Positions 1-8,310 are shown, numbered from the stretch's first letter. The stretch: DNA of 64,000 nucleotides from JAFNGF01 sp964567045 (GCA_964567045.1 CAZMLE010000013.1:11984-75983), one strand, 5' to 3'. A program made the numbers and translations. Notes: generated from the sequence alone by a model not told the origin.

Positions 1-69
1 AAGAACATGGCCAAGGCCTTCTTGGATGGCGGCTGGCACTTGGTGGGTAAGACCGTCAGCAGAACAGCG

Positions 70-111
70 TTGCGGATTTTCACGATAGGGCATTCAAACC
101 GCTCAGCCGAG
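70..111 (+). pseudogene. Possible DUF488 N-terminal remnant
   Basis: From a TTG codon at position 70 the plus strand reads LRIFTIGHSNRSAE, which resembles the conserved start of DUF488 proteins (IFTIGHSN). After about 14 residues the similarity stops and the frame closes shortly before position 180. It is either the last trace of a deleted gene or chance; only one short motif supports it. Confidence 0.25.
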
Positions 112-164
112 GGAAGCTTGTGGAACAGGCGGGCATCCACGCACCTGTCCCACTTGGCGGATTT

Positions 165-182
165 AGGAAAATAGGGTACGTC
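165..182. repeat. 18-bp inverted repeat, left copy
   Basis: AGGAAAATAGGGTACGTC occurs here and its exact reverse complement occurs at 1513-1530, so the two copies flank the secreted-protein gene at 201-1475. Identity ends abruptly at 18 bp on both sides. A similar but imperfect sequence lies at about 28066-28080. It resembles the REP-like sequences common in Planctomycetota intergenic regions. Confidence 0.6.
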
Positions 183-200
183 GCCATCAAACGGAATTCT

Positions 201-1475
201 CTACTGCTCGCCCACCAGTCGGATGCTGTGGGTGATGCTTGCCAGTCCTATCTGCTGCACGAGCGTCATGGCCGACAACATGCCCGTTCTCGCGTCGTAG
301 GTGCAGTCGATCCGGTGCAACGGGCCGACCTCGCTGAGCGTCACGGAGCCCTGCCCCACCTGGCTGACGGTGACGGTCGTCCCCACCAGGTCGTTGCTCT
401 CGATGACCTGCCGTGGACGCAGGTTGGCCAGCGCGTCCGGCGATATCCACAAGCCTCCGATGGCTGCGCTGCCGCAAGCCCCATCCTGCAAGACCTCTTC
501 GGGCGGCATGCCCGGAAGGCTCTCCAAGACGAAGTGGTTTGTGAACCGCAACCATCCACGTCCGCGGGCCTTAGGCGTGAGCGTGACTGCCATCGCGCGG
601 TCCAGCTTCGTGCCCGCCGCCGCCACCACAGACGTTTGCACTCCCTTGTAGGAGAGTTGCCTGAACTGCTCGACCCACTCCGGCGCCGCCGCACCCTTCC
701 ACGGCACGTTGATATCCTTGACCTCCACGATCCATCCGGTGACCACCTGCGTGCTGCCCTGCCCGATGCCCGGCCTGTTGGAGCCACCGCTCGGCGGGGT
801 GTATATCGGCTGACCCTGTACCCGCGACCCGTAGAAGATCATCAGGCCCGTCTCCAGGTCGTACACCCGCGCCTGGTAGCCGGCAGCATCTTCACTCTGA
901 AAACGGATCGCGTTGTACAGCTTCCCGCCAACCGAGTACGGCATCCGCAAGATGCGCACGCCCTGCTCGTTCACCTCGCGCACCTGCTTGAGCACGTCAG
1001 GATGGATCCAGTAGTCGGCGGCGCACCCGGCATGCCCGACCAGCCCCCCACCCACCGCAAACGTGCACTTCTTGATGCTGGTGTCGAGCGTATAGAGCTT
1101 GGTGGACAACTGGACGATGCCGCCTCCCACGTGGCCCACCTGCACGACGTTGAACGCCGCGCTGCCGCTGCCGGGGATGTCCTCTTCCCTGTAGCGCTTG
1201 CCGGTGTTCTGGTCCACCCACTGCCCGTTGTCGTCTTGCACCAGCTTCTTGTACTCACCCGGGATGCTGGCGGTCATCCCGAAGTAGGTCAACCGCGTAC
1301 CCGGCTTGATGCACGGCGGGGCGTTTGCCTCCGCCGCCGCGGGCACCAGCGGCAGCATGATGCTCGGGTCGGGAACCTCCATGCGGTTCGCACCGCGGGC
1401 GCCCACTGTCAACAACATCACGACCGATACCATACAGAGAATCCCGACTGAAAGAGTCTTTTGCTGCAATGTCAT
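201..1475 (-). CDS. Secreted protein of unknown function
   Basis: A 424-residue protein with an N-terminal signal peptide (hydrophobic stretch around residues 8-25, ending near VGARGANR). The mature part is soluble, rich in Gly/Val/Thr and contains several Cys residues (CIKPG, CTFAVGG, HAGCAADY, DGACGSA), suggesting a folded extracytoplasmic protein with disulfides. I recognise no family. The start is well supported: AGGAGGT lies seven bases upstream of the ATG at 1475. Long open frames on the opposite strand are shadows caused by high GC. The gene stands alone, and an exact 18-bp inverted repeat (165-182, 1513-1530) brackets it, so it may have moved or been retained as a unit; no transposase is present. 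Confidence 0.7.
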   Translation of the reverse strand: MTLQQKTLSVGILCMVSVVMLLTVGARGANRMEVPDPSIMLPLVPAAAEANAPPCIKPGTRLTYFGMTASIPGEYKKLVQDDNGQWVDQNTGKRYREEDIPGSGSAAFNVVQVGHVGGGIVQLSTKLYTLDTSIKKCTFAVGGGLVGHAGCAADYWIHPDVLKQVREVNEQGVRILRMPYSVGGKLYNAIRFQSEDAAGYQARVYDLETGLMIFYGSRVQGQPIYTPPSGGSNRPGIGQGSTQVVTGWIVEVKDINVPWKGAAAPEWVEQFRQLSYKGVQTSVVAAAGTKLDRAMAVTLTPKARGRGWLRFTNHFVLESLPGMPPEEVLQDGACGSAAIGGLWISPDALANLRPRQVIESNDLVGTTVTVSQVGQGSVTLSEVGPLHRIDCTYDARTGMLSAMTLVQQIGLASITHSIRLVGEQ

Positions 1476-1512
1476 GACGCACCTCCTGGAATAATGAATA
1501 ATGAATGATCGG

Positions 1513-1530
1513 GACGTACCCTATTTTCCT
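1513..1530. repeat. 18-bp inverted repeat, right copy
   Basis: Exact reverse complement of 165-182. It lies just upstream of the start of the secreted-protein gene on the minus strand, beyond the Shine-Dalgarno sequence. Confidence 0.6.
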
Positions 1531-1564
1531 TGACGCGGCTTAAGAGGCTTGTGCTCGCCCGCAG

Positions 1565-1663
1565 ATTCACTGTGGATGCCCACGCTATGGGACGCGGGAT
1601 AATGGCGCTGGACAGCAAATCACGCGCTTGTTCAGGTTCCAACTTATCCAGCTCGATCAACAT
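1565..1663 (-). pseudogene. Flavin reductase-like N-terminal remnant
   Basis: Read on the minus strand, the 33 codons from the ATG at 1663 include ARDLLSSAIIPRPIAWASTV, which matches the conserved N-terminus of flavin-reductase-like FMN-binding proteins (typically ...LLTxxVVPRPIAWVST...). Downstream the frame continues into unrelated sequence and stops by 1472. Only about 30 residues remain of a family usually near 170-200 residues, so this is a truncated relic. Confidence 0.45.
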
Positions 1664-1696
1664 TGAGCGATCCCCTTCCTGCAAGACAGACAACAT

Positions 1697-2138
1697 TGTT
1701 TATATTGATCCGTATAACACCCCGAGCAATGCTTGGAGTGCTGTGTAAGAAGGTGTGTGAGAGTTGCCAGCCCGTCCTGGGGCCTGGTCGAAGAACGGCG
1801 CCTGATTAAAATGGAGAAAGCAGATTCCTCGACTCGTCCGGCACGGCGGACTCGCTCGGAATGACAAGAGGGCCTTTTCACACACGCTCTTAGGCACTCC
1901 CAATATCCCGTTCTCCTTCACTACGGCAGAGATCATAGCATGGCACGTCGGGCAAGTCAACAGGGGCCGATAAAATAAAAGGGCATAAGCGCCCACTCTG
2001 TCACCCTGAGTCCGCCGTAGGCGGACGAATGGGTCTGGCCACCAATGGGGACATCACGCTCGATGCGGTGCCATTCTGATCTACGAAACCCAGATGCTTC
2101 ACTTCACTCCGTTCCGTTCAGCATGATAATAAGACCAA
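1697..2138. other. Gene-free interval with dispersed repeat fragments
   Basis: No convincing gene. About 1820-1864 reads like the dispersed 'CTCGTCCGGCACGGCGGAC' type repeat, and 2010-2032 holds GTCCGCCGTAGGCGGAC, a perfect short palindrome of the TCCGCC...GGCGGA family that recurs at 4930, 7548 and 28789. The short open frames here have no recognisable content. Confidence 0.5.
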
Positions 2139-2822
2139 TCAGGCTGAATCGATCAGTTCCTGAATCATATCGAGGTTTATCTGCCCAAGGGAGTCGCAAA
2201 CCAAATCGGCTTCGGCCAGGTTTGCGGCGGTCGTGGAATTTGTCACGGCGATGCACTTGGCTCCAGCCGCTTTGGCGGCCTGTATGCCGTTGGGAGCATC
2301 TTCTATAACGACGCAGTTGGCTGGCTTAATGCCCATGCGCTGGCCGGCAAGCAGGAAAAGCTCAGGATGCGGTTTCTTATTCTTGACTTCGCTGCCGGTA
2401 ACGTAAATCATTCTCTTGTAGGGGACTTTTGCTGACTCCAAAATAGCCCGCGACAGTTCAAGCGTTGCAGATGTCGCGATGGCTAATCGAAAATCCCGCC
2501 TCTGCAACGCCTCGTTCATCAACTCCAAAACGCCCGGAAATGCAGGCAATGGTTCTTCTTGCATTGCCCTTATCAGATACTGCTCACGCAACTGTGCTGC
2601 GGCTTTCAACTGTTCCTCGGTTAGTTTCACGGCGTGGACTTCAGCCGCCGCCTGGATATACCGCTCGGCTCCTCGGCCAATACCGGCGGCAAAATCCTCA
2701 GGCTTAACGCCCTTTACGCCCAACATGTCCTCGAAGACTCTGATAGTAACTCTGGCGTTAACCGGCTCAGTATCGGCAATCACTCCGTCAACATCAAATA
2801 TTAAGCCATACAACTCATTCAT
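2139..2822 (-). CDS. HAD-superfamily hydrolase, beta-phosphoglucomutase-like
   Basis: A 227-residue cytoplasmic HAD phosphatase/phosphomutase. Motif I is FDVDGVIADTEP near the N-terminus (nucleophile and acid Asp), motif II is the AIATSATLE region, motif III is the Lys in VKNKKPHPELF, and motif IV is VVIEDAPNGI. The helical cap between motifs I and II is of the type seen in beta-phosphoglucomutases and sugar-phosphate phosphatases, so the substrate is probably a sugar phosphate; the exact one cannot be read. I chose the ATG at 2822 (MNELYGLIFD) because the longer frame adds low-quality residues encoded by a short tandem repeat (units of TATAGCG, 2821-2842) and a dispersed repeat. Confidence 0.85.
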   Translation of the reverse strand: MNELYGLIFDVDGVIADTEPVNARVTIRVFEDMLGVKGVKPEDFAAGIGRGAERYIQAAAEVHAVKLTEEQLKAAAQLREQYLIRAMQEEPLPAFPGVLELMNEALQRRDFRLAIATSATLELSRAILESAKVPYKRMIYVTGSEVKNKKPHPELFLLAGQRMGIKPANCVVIEDAPNGIQAAKAAGAKCIAVTNSTTAANLAEADLVCDSLGQINLDMIQELIDSA

Positions 2823-2860
2823 AGCGTATAGCGTATAGCGTTTAGTGCATGGCTTTTCAA

Positions 2861-2920
2861 CCATGGATTTCACAGACTTGACGCATTTCATCAGTGTAGC
2901 CTGTGTAATCCGTGACTAAT
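2861..2920. repeat. Dispersed repeat containing ATGGATTTCACAGA / AATCCGTG
   Basis: AT-rich intergenic repeat with ATGGATTTCACAG and TGTGTAATCCGTGAC. A related stretch with repeated AATCCGTAAA/AATCCGTGAAA units lies at 31393-31462. It separates the HAD gene from the divergent sigma factor gene. Confidence 0.45.
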
Positions 2921-2964
2921 TTTAGATTTTTTCTGCCGCGTTTTTCGTCTGCCGCGCATTTATA

Positions 2965-3549
2965 ATGGCGGTGATAGCTGATGTTTGTAGCTCTGAAAGA
3001 ATAGTCCATGTGGATACTGACAGCCAGTTGATCGCCCGGGCTCGCAGTGACGCTGCGGCATTTGTTCAACTATATCGCAGACACTACGAGGCAGTGTTCC
3101 GCTACTGTGTGCATCGGCTTTTTGAAAGACATGCGGCGGAAGACGTTACATCTGAAGTTTTCCTAAAGGTTGTCGAAAGCTTTCACAGATTCGAAGGAAA
3201 CGAGCAACAGTTTCGCAGTTGGCTTTACAGAATCGCAACCAATGCTGTCAACGCGCATCTCAGGAAAACCACGCGACGAAGCGTTCTGCTCAAAGCCGCG
3301 TATGAACGTGCTGACGATGATGAAGTTGGCGACTTCAGCGCTTCGTCTGACAAATTAGCTGTTCTGAAGCAGGCGATGCTTTCTTTAAAGCCCAGGTATC
3401 AGACTATCATCACGCTACGTTTCTTTGAGAATTTGAAGTTGACTGACATTGCCGAGGTGCTTGGCAGCAGTCCCGGCACGGTCCGCAGTCAATTATCGCG
3501 GGCACTTGCTAAACTGCGAAAGAAATTAGCCAGAGATTTCACAGCTTGA
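2965..3549 (+). CDS. RNA polymerase sigma factor, ECF type
   Basis: A 194-residue ECF sigma-70 factor. Region 2 is visible at about residues 30-95 (FVQLYRRHYEAVFRYCVHRL ... AAEDVTSEVFLKV ... SWLYRIATNAVNAHLRK) and region 4 at about 130-190, with the HTH LKLTDIAEVLGSSPGTVRSQ. It directs RNA polymerase to a small regulon. The next gene (start 3571, 21 bp downstream) encodes a membrane-anchored protein with a short cytoplasmic N-terminus, the usual arrangement for a sigma factor and its membrane regulator. An earlier or later start cannot be excluded; the ATG at 2965 lacks a strong Shine-Dalgarno sequence. Confidence 0.9.
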   Translation: MAVIADVCSSERIVHVDTDSQLIARARSDAAAFVQLYRRHYEAVFRYCVHRLFERHAAEDVTSEVFLKVVESFHRFEGNEQQFRSWLYRIATNAVNAHLRKTTRRSVLLKAAYERADDDEVGDFSASSDKLAVLKQAMLSLKPRYQTIITLRFFENLKLTDIAEVLGSSPGTVRSQLSRALAKLRKKLARDFTA

Positions 3550-3570
3550 ATGGATCGAAGGTGAGCTAAC

Positions 3571-4806
3571 ATGAACGATGACGAAAAACGATTTGAGGAT
3601 TTCGTTCGCGATATCAAGTTCGATGACACCTCTGATGCGAGCCATCGCGACAGACTCGAACAAGACCTGCTCGCTACTATGGCCAAGCAACCTCCGCAGA
3701 AAGAACAGCCCTCAAAAATATGGAGAATAATTATGAAAAATCAAATAACAAAATTCGCTGCCGCAGCAGCGGTGATCATTTTAATAATGATCATAGGAGT
3801 AATCGAACTCGCCAAACCCATCGGCAGTGGAAGTGTTGCATTTGCGGCCGCAATGGATAGCATAAAACGGGCACGTACTTTTTCATGCACAGAGATTTTC
3901 CAGGCCACATATCAAGATGGTGAGGAACAGGGAAAATTTCTTATGAAACAGAGGTGGATGTTCAAAGAGCCGGATCGTGAGCGCCATGAGCGGCTAACGT
4001 CGCCGTGGCCCAGATACATAGGGGAGGTAACCATCGTGGATTACGGCGCTCGTCAGCAACTGGAGCTTAGACCCGTTGAGAAAACCGCTATGCTCCATGA
4101 TATGAGTTCCGATTACGATATCGATGACAAGACCGGTGAGCTAAAACTGACGCAGCTTGATACAAGCCTTCGTGATCGGTTGCTCAAGTTGAGTGCGGGT
4201 GCGGTGGAGGATTTTGGCAGCGTTGAGCTTGATGGTCAATCAGTGCGGATGCTTCAATCGCGTCGCGATAGTCGGATCACAACGGTATGGGTAGATCCGG
4301 AGACTGACTTTCCAGTCCAGATTGAAATTAAGTGGACGGACCAGAGCCGGTCGCCAGTGTTGTATACCTCGATTCAAATAGACACCGAACTGGATAATGA
4401 TCTTTTTAGTCTTGAGCCCCCTGAGGGCTACACCCTCAGTGTGGAGGAGTGGGGTTGGTCGGATGACAAAGCAAAGATAGGGGCCAAGGTGAAGTATCTG
4501 GGCTTGTGGTGCGTGATCTATGCGAATGATAACGATGACCAGTTCCCCAGTGAGTTGGCAGATATTGCGACGGCAGGTATCATTACGAATGAGGTGCTCA
4601 ATAGGGTACTGGCCGCCCCGGATGATCCGGACGGGCCACCTGTGATTCGATACCGTCCGCCCCGTGCTGGTGCAAATCCGTCAAGTGAGGTAATATTGTA
4701 TGAAATATATGGCCAGTGGCCGGAAGATGGTGTTGTGGCGTGCTTCGCAGACGGTCATTGTGAGCTGGTCGTCAATCAGAATCGCTTTGAGCAGTTAATA
4801 AGGTAG
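3571..4806 (+). CDS. Membrane-anchored sigma-factor partner with LolA-like extracytoplasmic domain
   Basis: A 411-residue protein: cytoplasmic N-terminus (about 1-55, charged, beginning MNDDEKRFEDFVRDIKFDD), one transmembrane segment (about 62-82, FAAAAAVIILIMIIGVIELA), then a large extracytoplasmic part. The latter contains features like outer-membrane lipoprotein carrier/MucB-type domains (WMFKEPDRERHERL, TTVWVDPETDFPVQIEIKW, YTSIQIDTELDNDLFSLEPP) and ends with a VVACFADGHCELV motif resembling the tail of planctomycete pilin-like proteins. It lies directly behind an ECF sigma gene, so an anti-sigma or sigma-modulating role is inferred. Spacing is 21 bp and a clear terminator follows at 4856. 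Confidence 0.7.
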   Translation: MNDDEKRFEDFVRDIKFDDTSDASHRDRLEQDLLATMAKQPPQKEQPSKIWRIIMKNQITKFAAAAAVIILIMIIGVIELAKPIGSGSVAFAAAMDSIKRARTFSCTEIFQATYQDGEEQGKFLMKQRWMFKEPDRERHERLTSPWPRYIGEVTIVDYGARQQLELRPVEKTAMLHDMSSDYDIDDKTGELKLTQLDTSLRDRLLKLSAGAVEDFGSVELDGQSVRMLQSRRDSRITTVWVDPETDFPVQIEIKWTDQSRSPVLYTSIQIDTELDNDLFSLEPPEGYTLSVEEWGWSDDKAKIGAKVKYLGLWCVIYANDNDDQFPSELADIATAGIITNEVLNRVLAAPDDPDGPPVIRYRPPRAGANPSSEVILYEIYGQWPEDGVVACFADGHCELVVNQNRFEQLIR

Positions 4807-4855
4807 TTCCCCAATGCCTTGAAGGACGATCAATGCCCATCACAAAGACAAGGGA

Positions 4856-4889
4856 CGCTGCCGGGCGATATCGCTCGGCAGCGTTTTTT
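4856..4889 (+). terminator. Rho-independent terminator
   Basis: Stem CGCTGCCG (4856-4863) pairs with CGGCAGCG (4876-4883), the loop contains a further self-complementary GCGATATCGC, and TTTTTT follows. It ends the sigma/regulator operon. Confidence 0.85.
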
Positions 4890-5144
4890 ATGGCCAAAAG
4901 ATGGCCGTGGGTCCGGCTGCCCACGGCCAGTCCGCCCATGGCGGATTACATACACGTCCCCCCCATATTGGAAATTAAACGTGCATTTGTAGGCATTAAA
5001 CCCCCGCCGGACGGGGACCCGATTGCGGTTTTGAGAACCCCACAATAAACCCGTCCCTTCGGCACACTCAGGGCAAGCTCTGAGCAGGGTCGAAGGATTG
5101 CGGGGCTAAATACTCAGACGCTTCCACCGCAGAACTGGGTGTAC
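4890..5144. other. Intergenic interval with repeat remnants
   Basis: No gene supported. It contains the short palindrome TCCGCCCATGGCGGA at 4931-4945 and a dispersed-repeat-like stretch at about 5058-5097 (CACTCAGGGCAAGCTCTGAG...). Confidence 0.5.
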
Positions 5145-5429
5145 TCAACCGCTGCCTTGAAGATGCTTTTGGGTTTGATCATCCAGTTTTTCTTTCATTA
5201 ATTTGCCGGCCCGCCAGGCAAAATCTTTGCCGAGATCAATGCACTTGTGCATTCCCTCATTGAAAGATTTGGCGAATTCGTCTGATTTGAATGCGGCGTA
5301 TGTAAAGTCTTTGGCGCCGGCTTGGTGAGTGGACTTTTCCGGTGCCGGTGCCAGAGTATAAATTGCCGTTGCATAGCCAGAGAAGTAGACTATCAGCAAG
5401 AAAATAAGTTTGGTTCTCCAACCGCACAT
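5145..5429 (-). CDS. Small membrane-anchored or secreted protein of unknown function
   Basis: A 94-residue protein with a hydrophobic N-terminal segment (about residues 8-27, IFLLIVYFSGYATAIYTLAP) that may be an anchor or signal, followed by a charged, helical-looking soluble part (KSDEFAKSFNEGMHKCIDLGKDFAWRAGKLMKEKL). No family recognised. Its regular amino-acid pattern and separate position suggest a real gene rather than noise. Confidence 0.5.
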   Translation of the reverse strand: MCGWRTKLIFLLIVYFSGYATAIYTLAPAPEKSTHQAGAKDFTYAAFKSDEFAKSFNEGMHKCIDLGKDFAWRAGKLMKEKLDDQTQKHLQGSG

Positions 5430-5603
5430 TGGAGGCTACCCCCTTCCGAATGCAATATTCATTTCGGCCATCCCCCGCCCCAGCCGTTCACACGAGCTTC
5501 TACTAAATATTTACGATAAAAATGCCTGCGTGCCAAACAGACTGCCAATTTTAATTGGGGTTCAAAATTGTTTTGCAGAAATCTGGAATCCAAAACTGTC
5601 AAT

Positions 5604-6713
5604 TTATAAAACTTCTTTGAGACTGTGGCAGACAATTGCGATTTGGTCTTTGGTCAGATTATTATAAAAGGGCAAAGCGATTGTTCGTTCACAGACGGAC
5701 TCGGCAATAGGAAAATCGCCCTGTTTGTAGCCAAATTGCCCAGCTATGAAGGGCTGCAGATGGACAGGCGGAAAGTAATTTCCGACTTGAACACCCCTGT
5801 TTTTCATATCTTCCAAAATCCTGTCGCGCTGCTGAGGAGTAAATCTCTCTGAAAGCCGAACGACAAAAACGAACCAGCTCCAGTCGCAACCGTCCGCAGC
5901 GGCAGGCACTATAAGTCTGTCGTCATCTGCCAACATCTCCTGGTACCACCTTGCGACCTGCTGACGTTTAGCTTTGATTTGGTCTATTCTGCGAAGCTGC
6001 ACGACGCCCAGTGCGCAATTGATGTCACTGAGCCGGAAGTTATAGCCTAACCGTTCGTGAATCAGCCACTTGCCGTTTTTGCTTCTGCCTTGATTCCGCA
6101 GCGACACGCAGATATCCGCCAGGTCATCGCGGTCGGTCAAAATCATTCCGCCCTCGCCGGTAGTCATCTGCTTGTTCGGGTAAAAGCCAAAGACACTCAT
6201 CGTGCCGAATGTGCCGGCTTTTTTCCCATTCAATGTCGAGCCCAGCGCTTCGCAAGCATCTTCGATTACCATCAGGTTGTGCTTTTGGGCAATTTCACAG
6301 ACCTTGTCGATGCCGGCAGGGTTGCTGAAAATCTCTACGGGCAAAATCGCCTTTGTCTGGCGAGAAATCTTGGATTCAATTCTTGCAGCATCGATATTCA
6401 GGCTTTCCGTGTCAATGTCCACAAAGACCGGCTTAGCTCCAGCCATCATAATAGAGGTCGCCGAGGCAATGAAGGTAAATGGCGTCGTAATGACCTCATC
6501 GCCAGGCCCAATGCCCAGTGCCAGCATACACAAGAACAAGCCGCTGGTTCCACTGTTGACGGCCACCGCACGTTTAGTGCCGATGTAGTCAGCGAATGCC
6601 TGCTCAAATTCTGCTACTTTGGGACCGAGCGAAAGATTGGGACTGCGAAGGACCGAACAAACAGCTTCGATTTCTTTTTCAGTGATGTCCGGCCGCGATA
6701 AATATATTTGCAT
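5604..6713 (-). CDS. DegT/DnrJ/EryC1/StrS-family aminotransferase
   Basis: A 369-residue PLP-dependent aminotransferase of the DegT family, which transaminates nucleotide-linked keto-sugars during surface polysaccharide or glycan biosynthesis. Visible landmarks: AVAVNSGTSGLFLCML (cofactor phosphate region), DEVITTPFTFIASA, the Asp-containing VIEDACEALGS, and FGFYPNKQMTTGEGG, whose Lys forms the Schiff base. The C-terminal domain (LSERFTPQQRDRILEDMKNR ... VCERTIALPFY) is complete. The start at 6713 is fixed by AAGGAG nine bases upstream; the longer frame to 6746 lacks this. No other sugar-nucleotide gene is adjacent, though a polysaccharide export gene begins at 61.6 kb. Confidence 0.92.
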   Translation of the reverse strand: MQIYLSRPDITEKEIEAVCSVLRSPNLSLGPKVAEFEQAFADYIGTKRAVAVNSGTSGLFLCMLALGIGPGDEVITTPFTFIASATSIMMAGAKPVFVDIDTESLNIDAARIESKISRQTKAILPVEIFSNPAGIDKVCEIAQKHNLMVIEDACEALGSTLNGKKAGTFGTMSVFGFYPNKQMTTGEGGMILTDRDDLADICVSLRNQGRSKNGKWLIHERLGYNFRLSDINCALGVVQLRRIDQIKAKRQQVARWYQEMLADDDRLIVPAAADGCDWSWFVFVVRLSERFTPQQRDRILEDMKNRGVQVGNYFPPVHLQPFIAGQFGYKQGDFPIAESVCERTIALPFYNNLTKDQIAIVCHSLKEVL

Positions 6714-6967
6714 TAGAAGAATCTCCTTGTCAGACCAATGCTGCACTAACCTTACACAAGAATTGTACCGCTCATAGCGGGCAAATCAAAGACATTTCAC
6801 GCCCGGACCCTTGGCGGCAAATGTAAGAAGGACTTATGGGACGTGACGCTCGTGAGGCAGGCATTTATTAGCTGTAAAGCGGAAATTGTGACTTCTGTGC
6901 TAAACGACCCCCGATTTAAGGCCGAATTAAAGTATGGTTTGGATTCATATTACCGGGAATTTGAACA

Positions 6968-7546
6968 ATGGCAAAAGGTAAAAACGTACTGACCACCGGC
7001 GATGTAGCCAGAATCTGTAACGTGGCGCCTCGAACAGTATCGAAGTGGTTTGACACCGGGCAGCTCAAAGGTTATCGCATACCCGGCAGCAAAGACCGCC
7101 GAATACCTCTGAGCGAACTGATGCGCTTTATGAAAGTACACAATATGCCCGCCGCGGCGCTGCCGGTCGGCAGAATTCGGATTCTAATAGTTGACAACCA
7201 CGAGGAGTCAGCGTCTGCTTTAGCTGATGCTTTGAAGTCCAAAGGCGGTTACGAAGTGCAGACCGTCTGGAGCAATTTCGAAACGGGCTTAACCATCCAC
7301 AAATTCGCTCCGCATGTCCTGTTGGTAAACCTCTTGGCAAAAGGCATAGATGCGACAGGTATCTGCGAAAGCATTCGTGCCGACGAAGACTTGCAGACCA
7401 TTAGGATTATCGCTCTTGCCAACCGCTTGAGCGGTTCTGAATCTGCGGCACTGTTGCAGAAGGGCTTTGATGGCTCCGTGTCTGACCCCTCTGATGTCAC
7501 CGACCTGATCAAGAAGATCGAGGAGGCAACTGCTATTATCTATTAG
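6968..7546 (+). CDS. Excisionase-type HTH protein fused to a degenerate receiver domain
   Basis: A 192-residue protein. Residues 6-58 form a MerR/excisionase-like winged HTH (LTTGDVARICNVAPRTVSKW ... YRIPGSKDRRIPLSELMRFM). Residues about 70-190 have the receiver fold (RIRILIVDNHEESASALADA ... VLLVNLLAKGIDATGICESI ... IRIIALANRL). The phosphoacceptor Asp expected in the LLD position is Asn (LLVNLLAKG), the conserved Thr/Ser is Ala (ALANR) and the conserved Lys-Pro near the end is replaced by DPSD. It is therefore a pseudo-receiver unlikely to be controlled by phosphorylation. HTH-receiver fusions of this type are common in Planctomycetota. It is a monocistronic gene ended by a strong terminator. 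Confidence 0.85.
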   Translation: MAKGKNVLTTGDVARICNVAPRTVSKWFDTGQLKGYRIPGSKDRRIPLSELMRFMKVHNMPAAALPVGRIRILIVDNHEESASALADALKSKGGYEVQTVWSNFETGLTIHKFAPHVLLVNLLAKGIDATGICESIRADEDLQTIRIIALANRLSGSESAALLQKGFDGSVSDPSDVTDLIKKIEEATAIIY

Positions 7547-7590
7547 CCCGCCATTGGCGGGACGGTTCACCCTCGACCGTAAAGGAAAAA

Positions 7591-7615
7591 GCCCGTCAGT
7601 AAGACGGGCTTTTTT
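7591..7615 (+). terminator. Rho-independent terminator
   Basis: GCCCGTC (7591-7597) and GACGGGC (7603-7609) form a stem with a five-base loop, followed by six T. It terminates the HTH-receiver gene and lies just before the convergent pilin pseudogene. Confidence 0.88.
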
Positions 7616-7634
7616 GGCATACAATCGCTGGCCG

Positions 7635-8310
7635 TCAATAGTCTTTGAAGCCTCGCATCCAATCCGGCCAATCAGCCGGAGCAACGCCGCCAGCTTTGGT
7701 CCAGGGGCCCGCTGTGTTAAATGCACGATGCCACTTCAATGTCCACAATTCCTTCAGCCCGACCGGTCTGGTGGACCAATCCATGAAAAGAAAGTTCACA
7801 AACGCACTGTGCCGGTTGATGCAGAAGTGCTTCATTTCGTCTGTGGTACCCTTGTCGCCCCAGCCAAACTCATCCGGATATGCCGGCGGAGAATCAGTAT
7901 CACGCGGCCAGGCATCATGCCAGCGCGTGGCACGGGCTTCCAGCCCGTGGTCCACGGCCAGGATGGCCGTGCCACACACGGGCACATTGTAGGTGGCGTT
8001 AACGGTCTGGACACTCTTCCAGAACCATTCTTTCAAGCGAGCGCCGCGGTCTTTGGTCATGTTGTTAATCCAGGGCATTCATCCACAGGGTTGTTTCGCC
8101 AATATCTCAGCCTGGGAAAAAATTGCCCTCATAATCGTCGGTGTACAACTTAAACAAAAGGCCCCACTCTTTCAGTCTGGCACGACACATAACTGACTTG
8201 GCTTGTTTCTTGACGCGATTCAAAGCCGGCATCATTATCGACATCAATAGCGCAATAATGGCAATCACCACCAGAAGCTCGATCAGGGTAAATGCGTTTT
8301 GCTTGGCCAT
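7635..8310 (-). pseudogene. Prepilin-type secreted protein, disrupted
   Basis: From the ATG at 8310 (MAKQNAFTLIELLVVIAIIA) the minus strand encodes a type II secretion/type IV pilin N-terminus of the planctomycete kind: prepilin cleavage site before FTLIE, one long hydrophobic helix, then YTDDYEGNFFPG. An in-frame TGA (8107-8109) interrupts it, followed in the same frame by the family-like GETTLWMNAL and a second stop at 8065-8067. The rest continues in another frame from 8078 (NNMTKDRGARLKEWFWKSVQ ... HSAFVNFLFMDWSTRPVGLK), which is the expected C-terminal pilin region. One stop and one frameshift therefore separate the halves. The C-terminal half also carries a family A element (7927-7975). 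Likely a decayed gene; sequencing error could explain the frameshift but less easily both lesions. Confidence 0.75.
7927..7975. repeat. Family A double-hairpin element, copy A1
   Basis: GTGGCACGGGCTTCCAGCCC... to ...GGATGGCCGTGCCAC. Two inner stems (CACGGGCT/AGCCCGTG and CACGGCCA/TGGCCGTG) sit inside a GTGGCAC/GTGCCAC outer stem. It is read through in the C-terminal part of the pilin pseudogene as CGTAILAVDHGLEARAT. Confidence 0.85.

Noticed and set aside
120..1451. 443-codon open frame on the plus strand
   Set aside because: It is the antisense shadow of the secreted-protein gene at 201-1475, which has a signal peptide and an AGGAGGT site; the plus-strand translation is Arg/His-rich and without any domain.
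1657..1996. Short minus-strand open frames of 74 and 98 codons
   Set aside because: Their sequences are read-outs of dispersed intergenic repeats rather than conserved proteins.
8107..8109. Recoded TGA (selenocysteine or stop read-through) in the pilin-like gene
   Set aside because: A frameshift and a further stop follow within about 45 bp and no SECIS-like hairpin is evident; simple gene decay explains it better.
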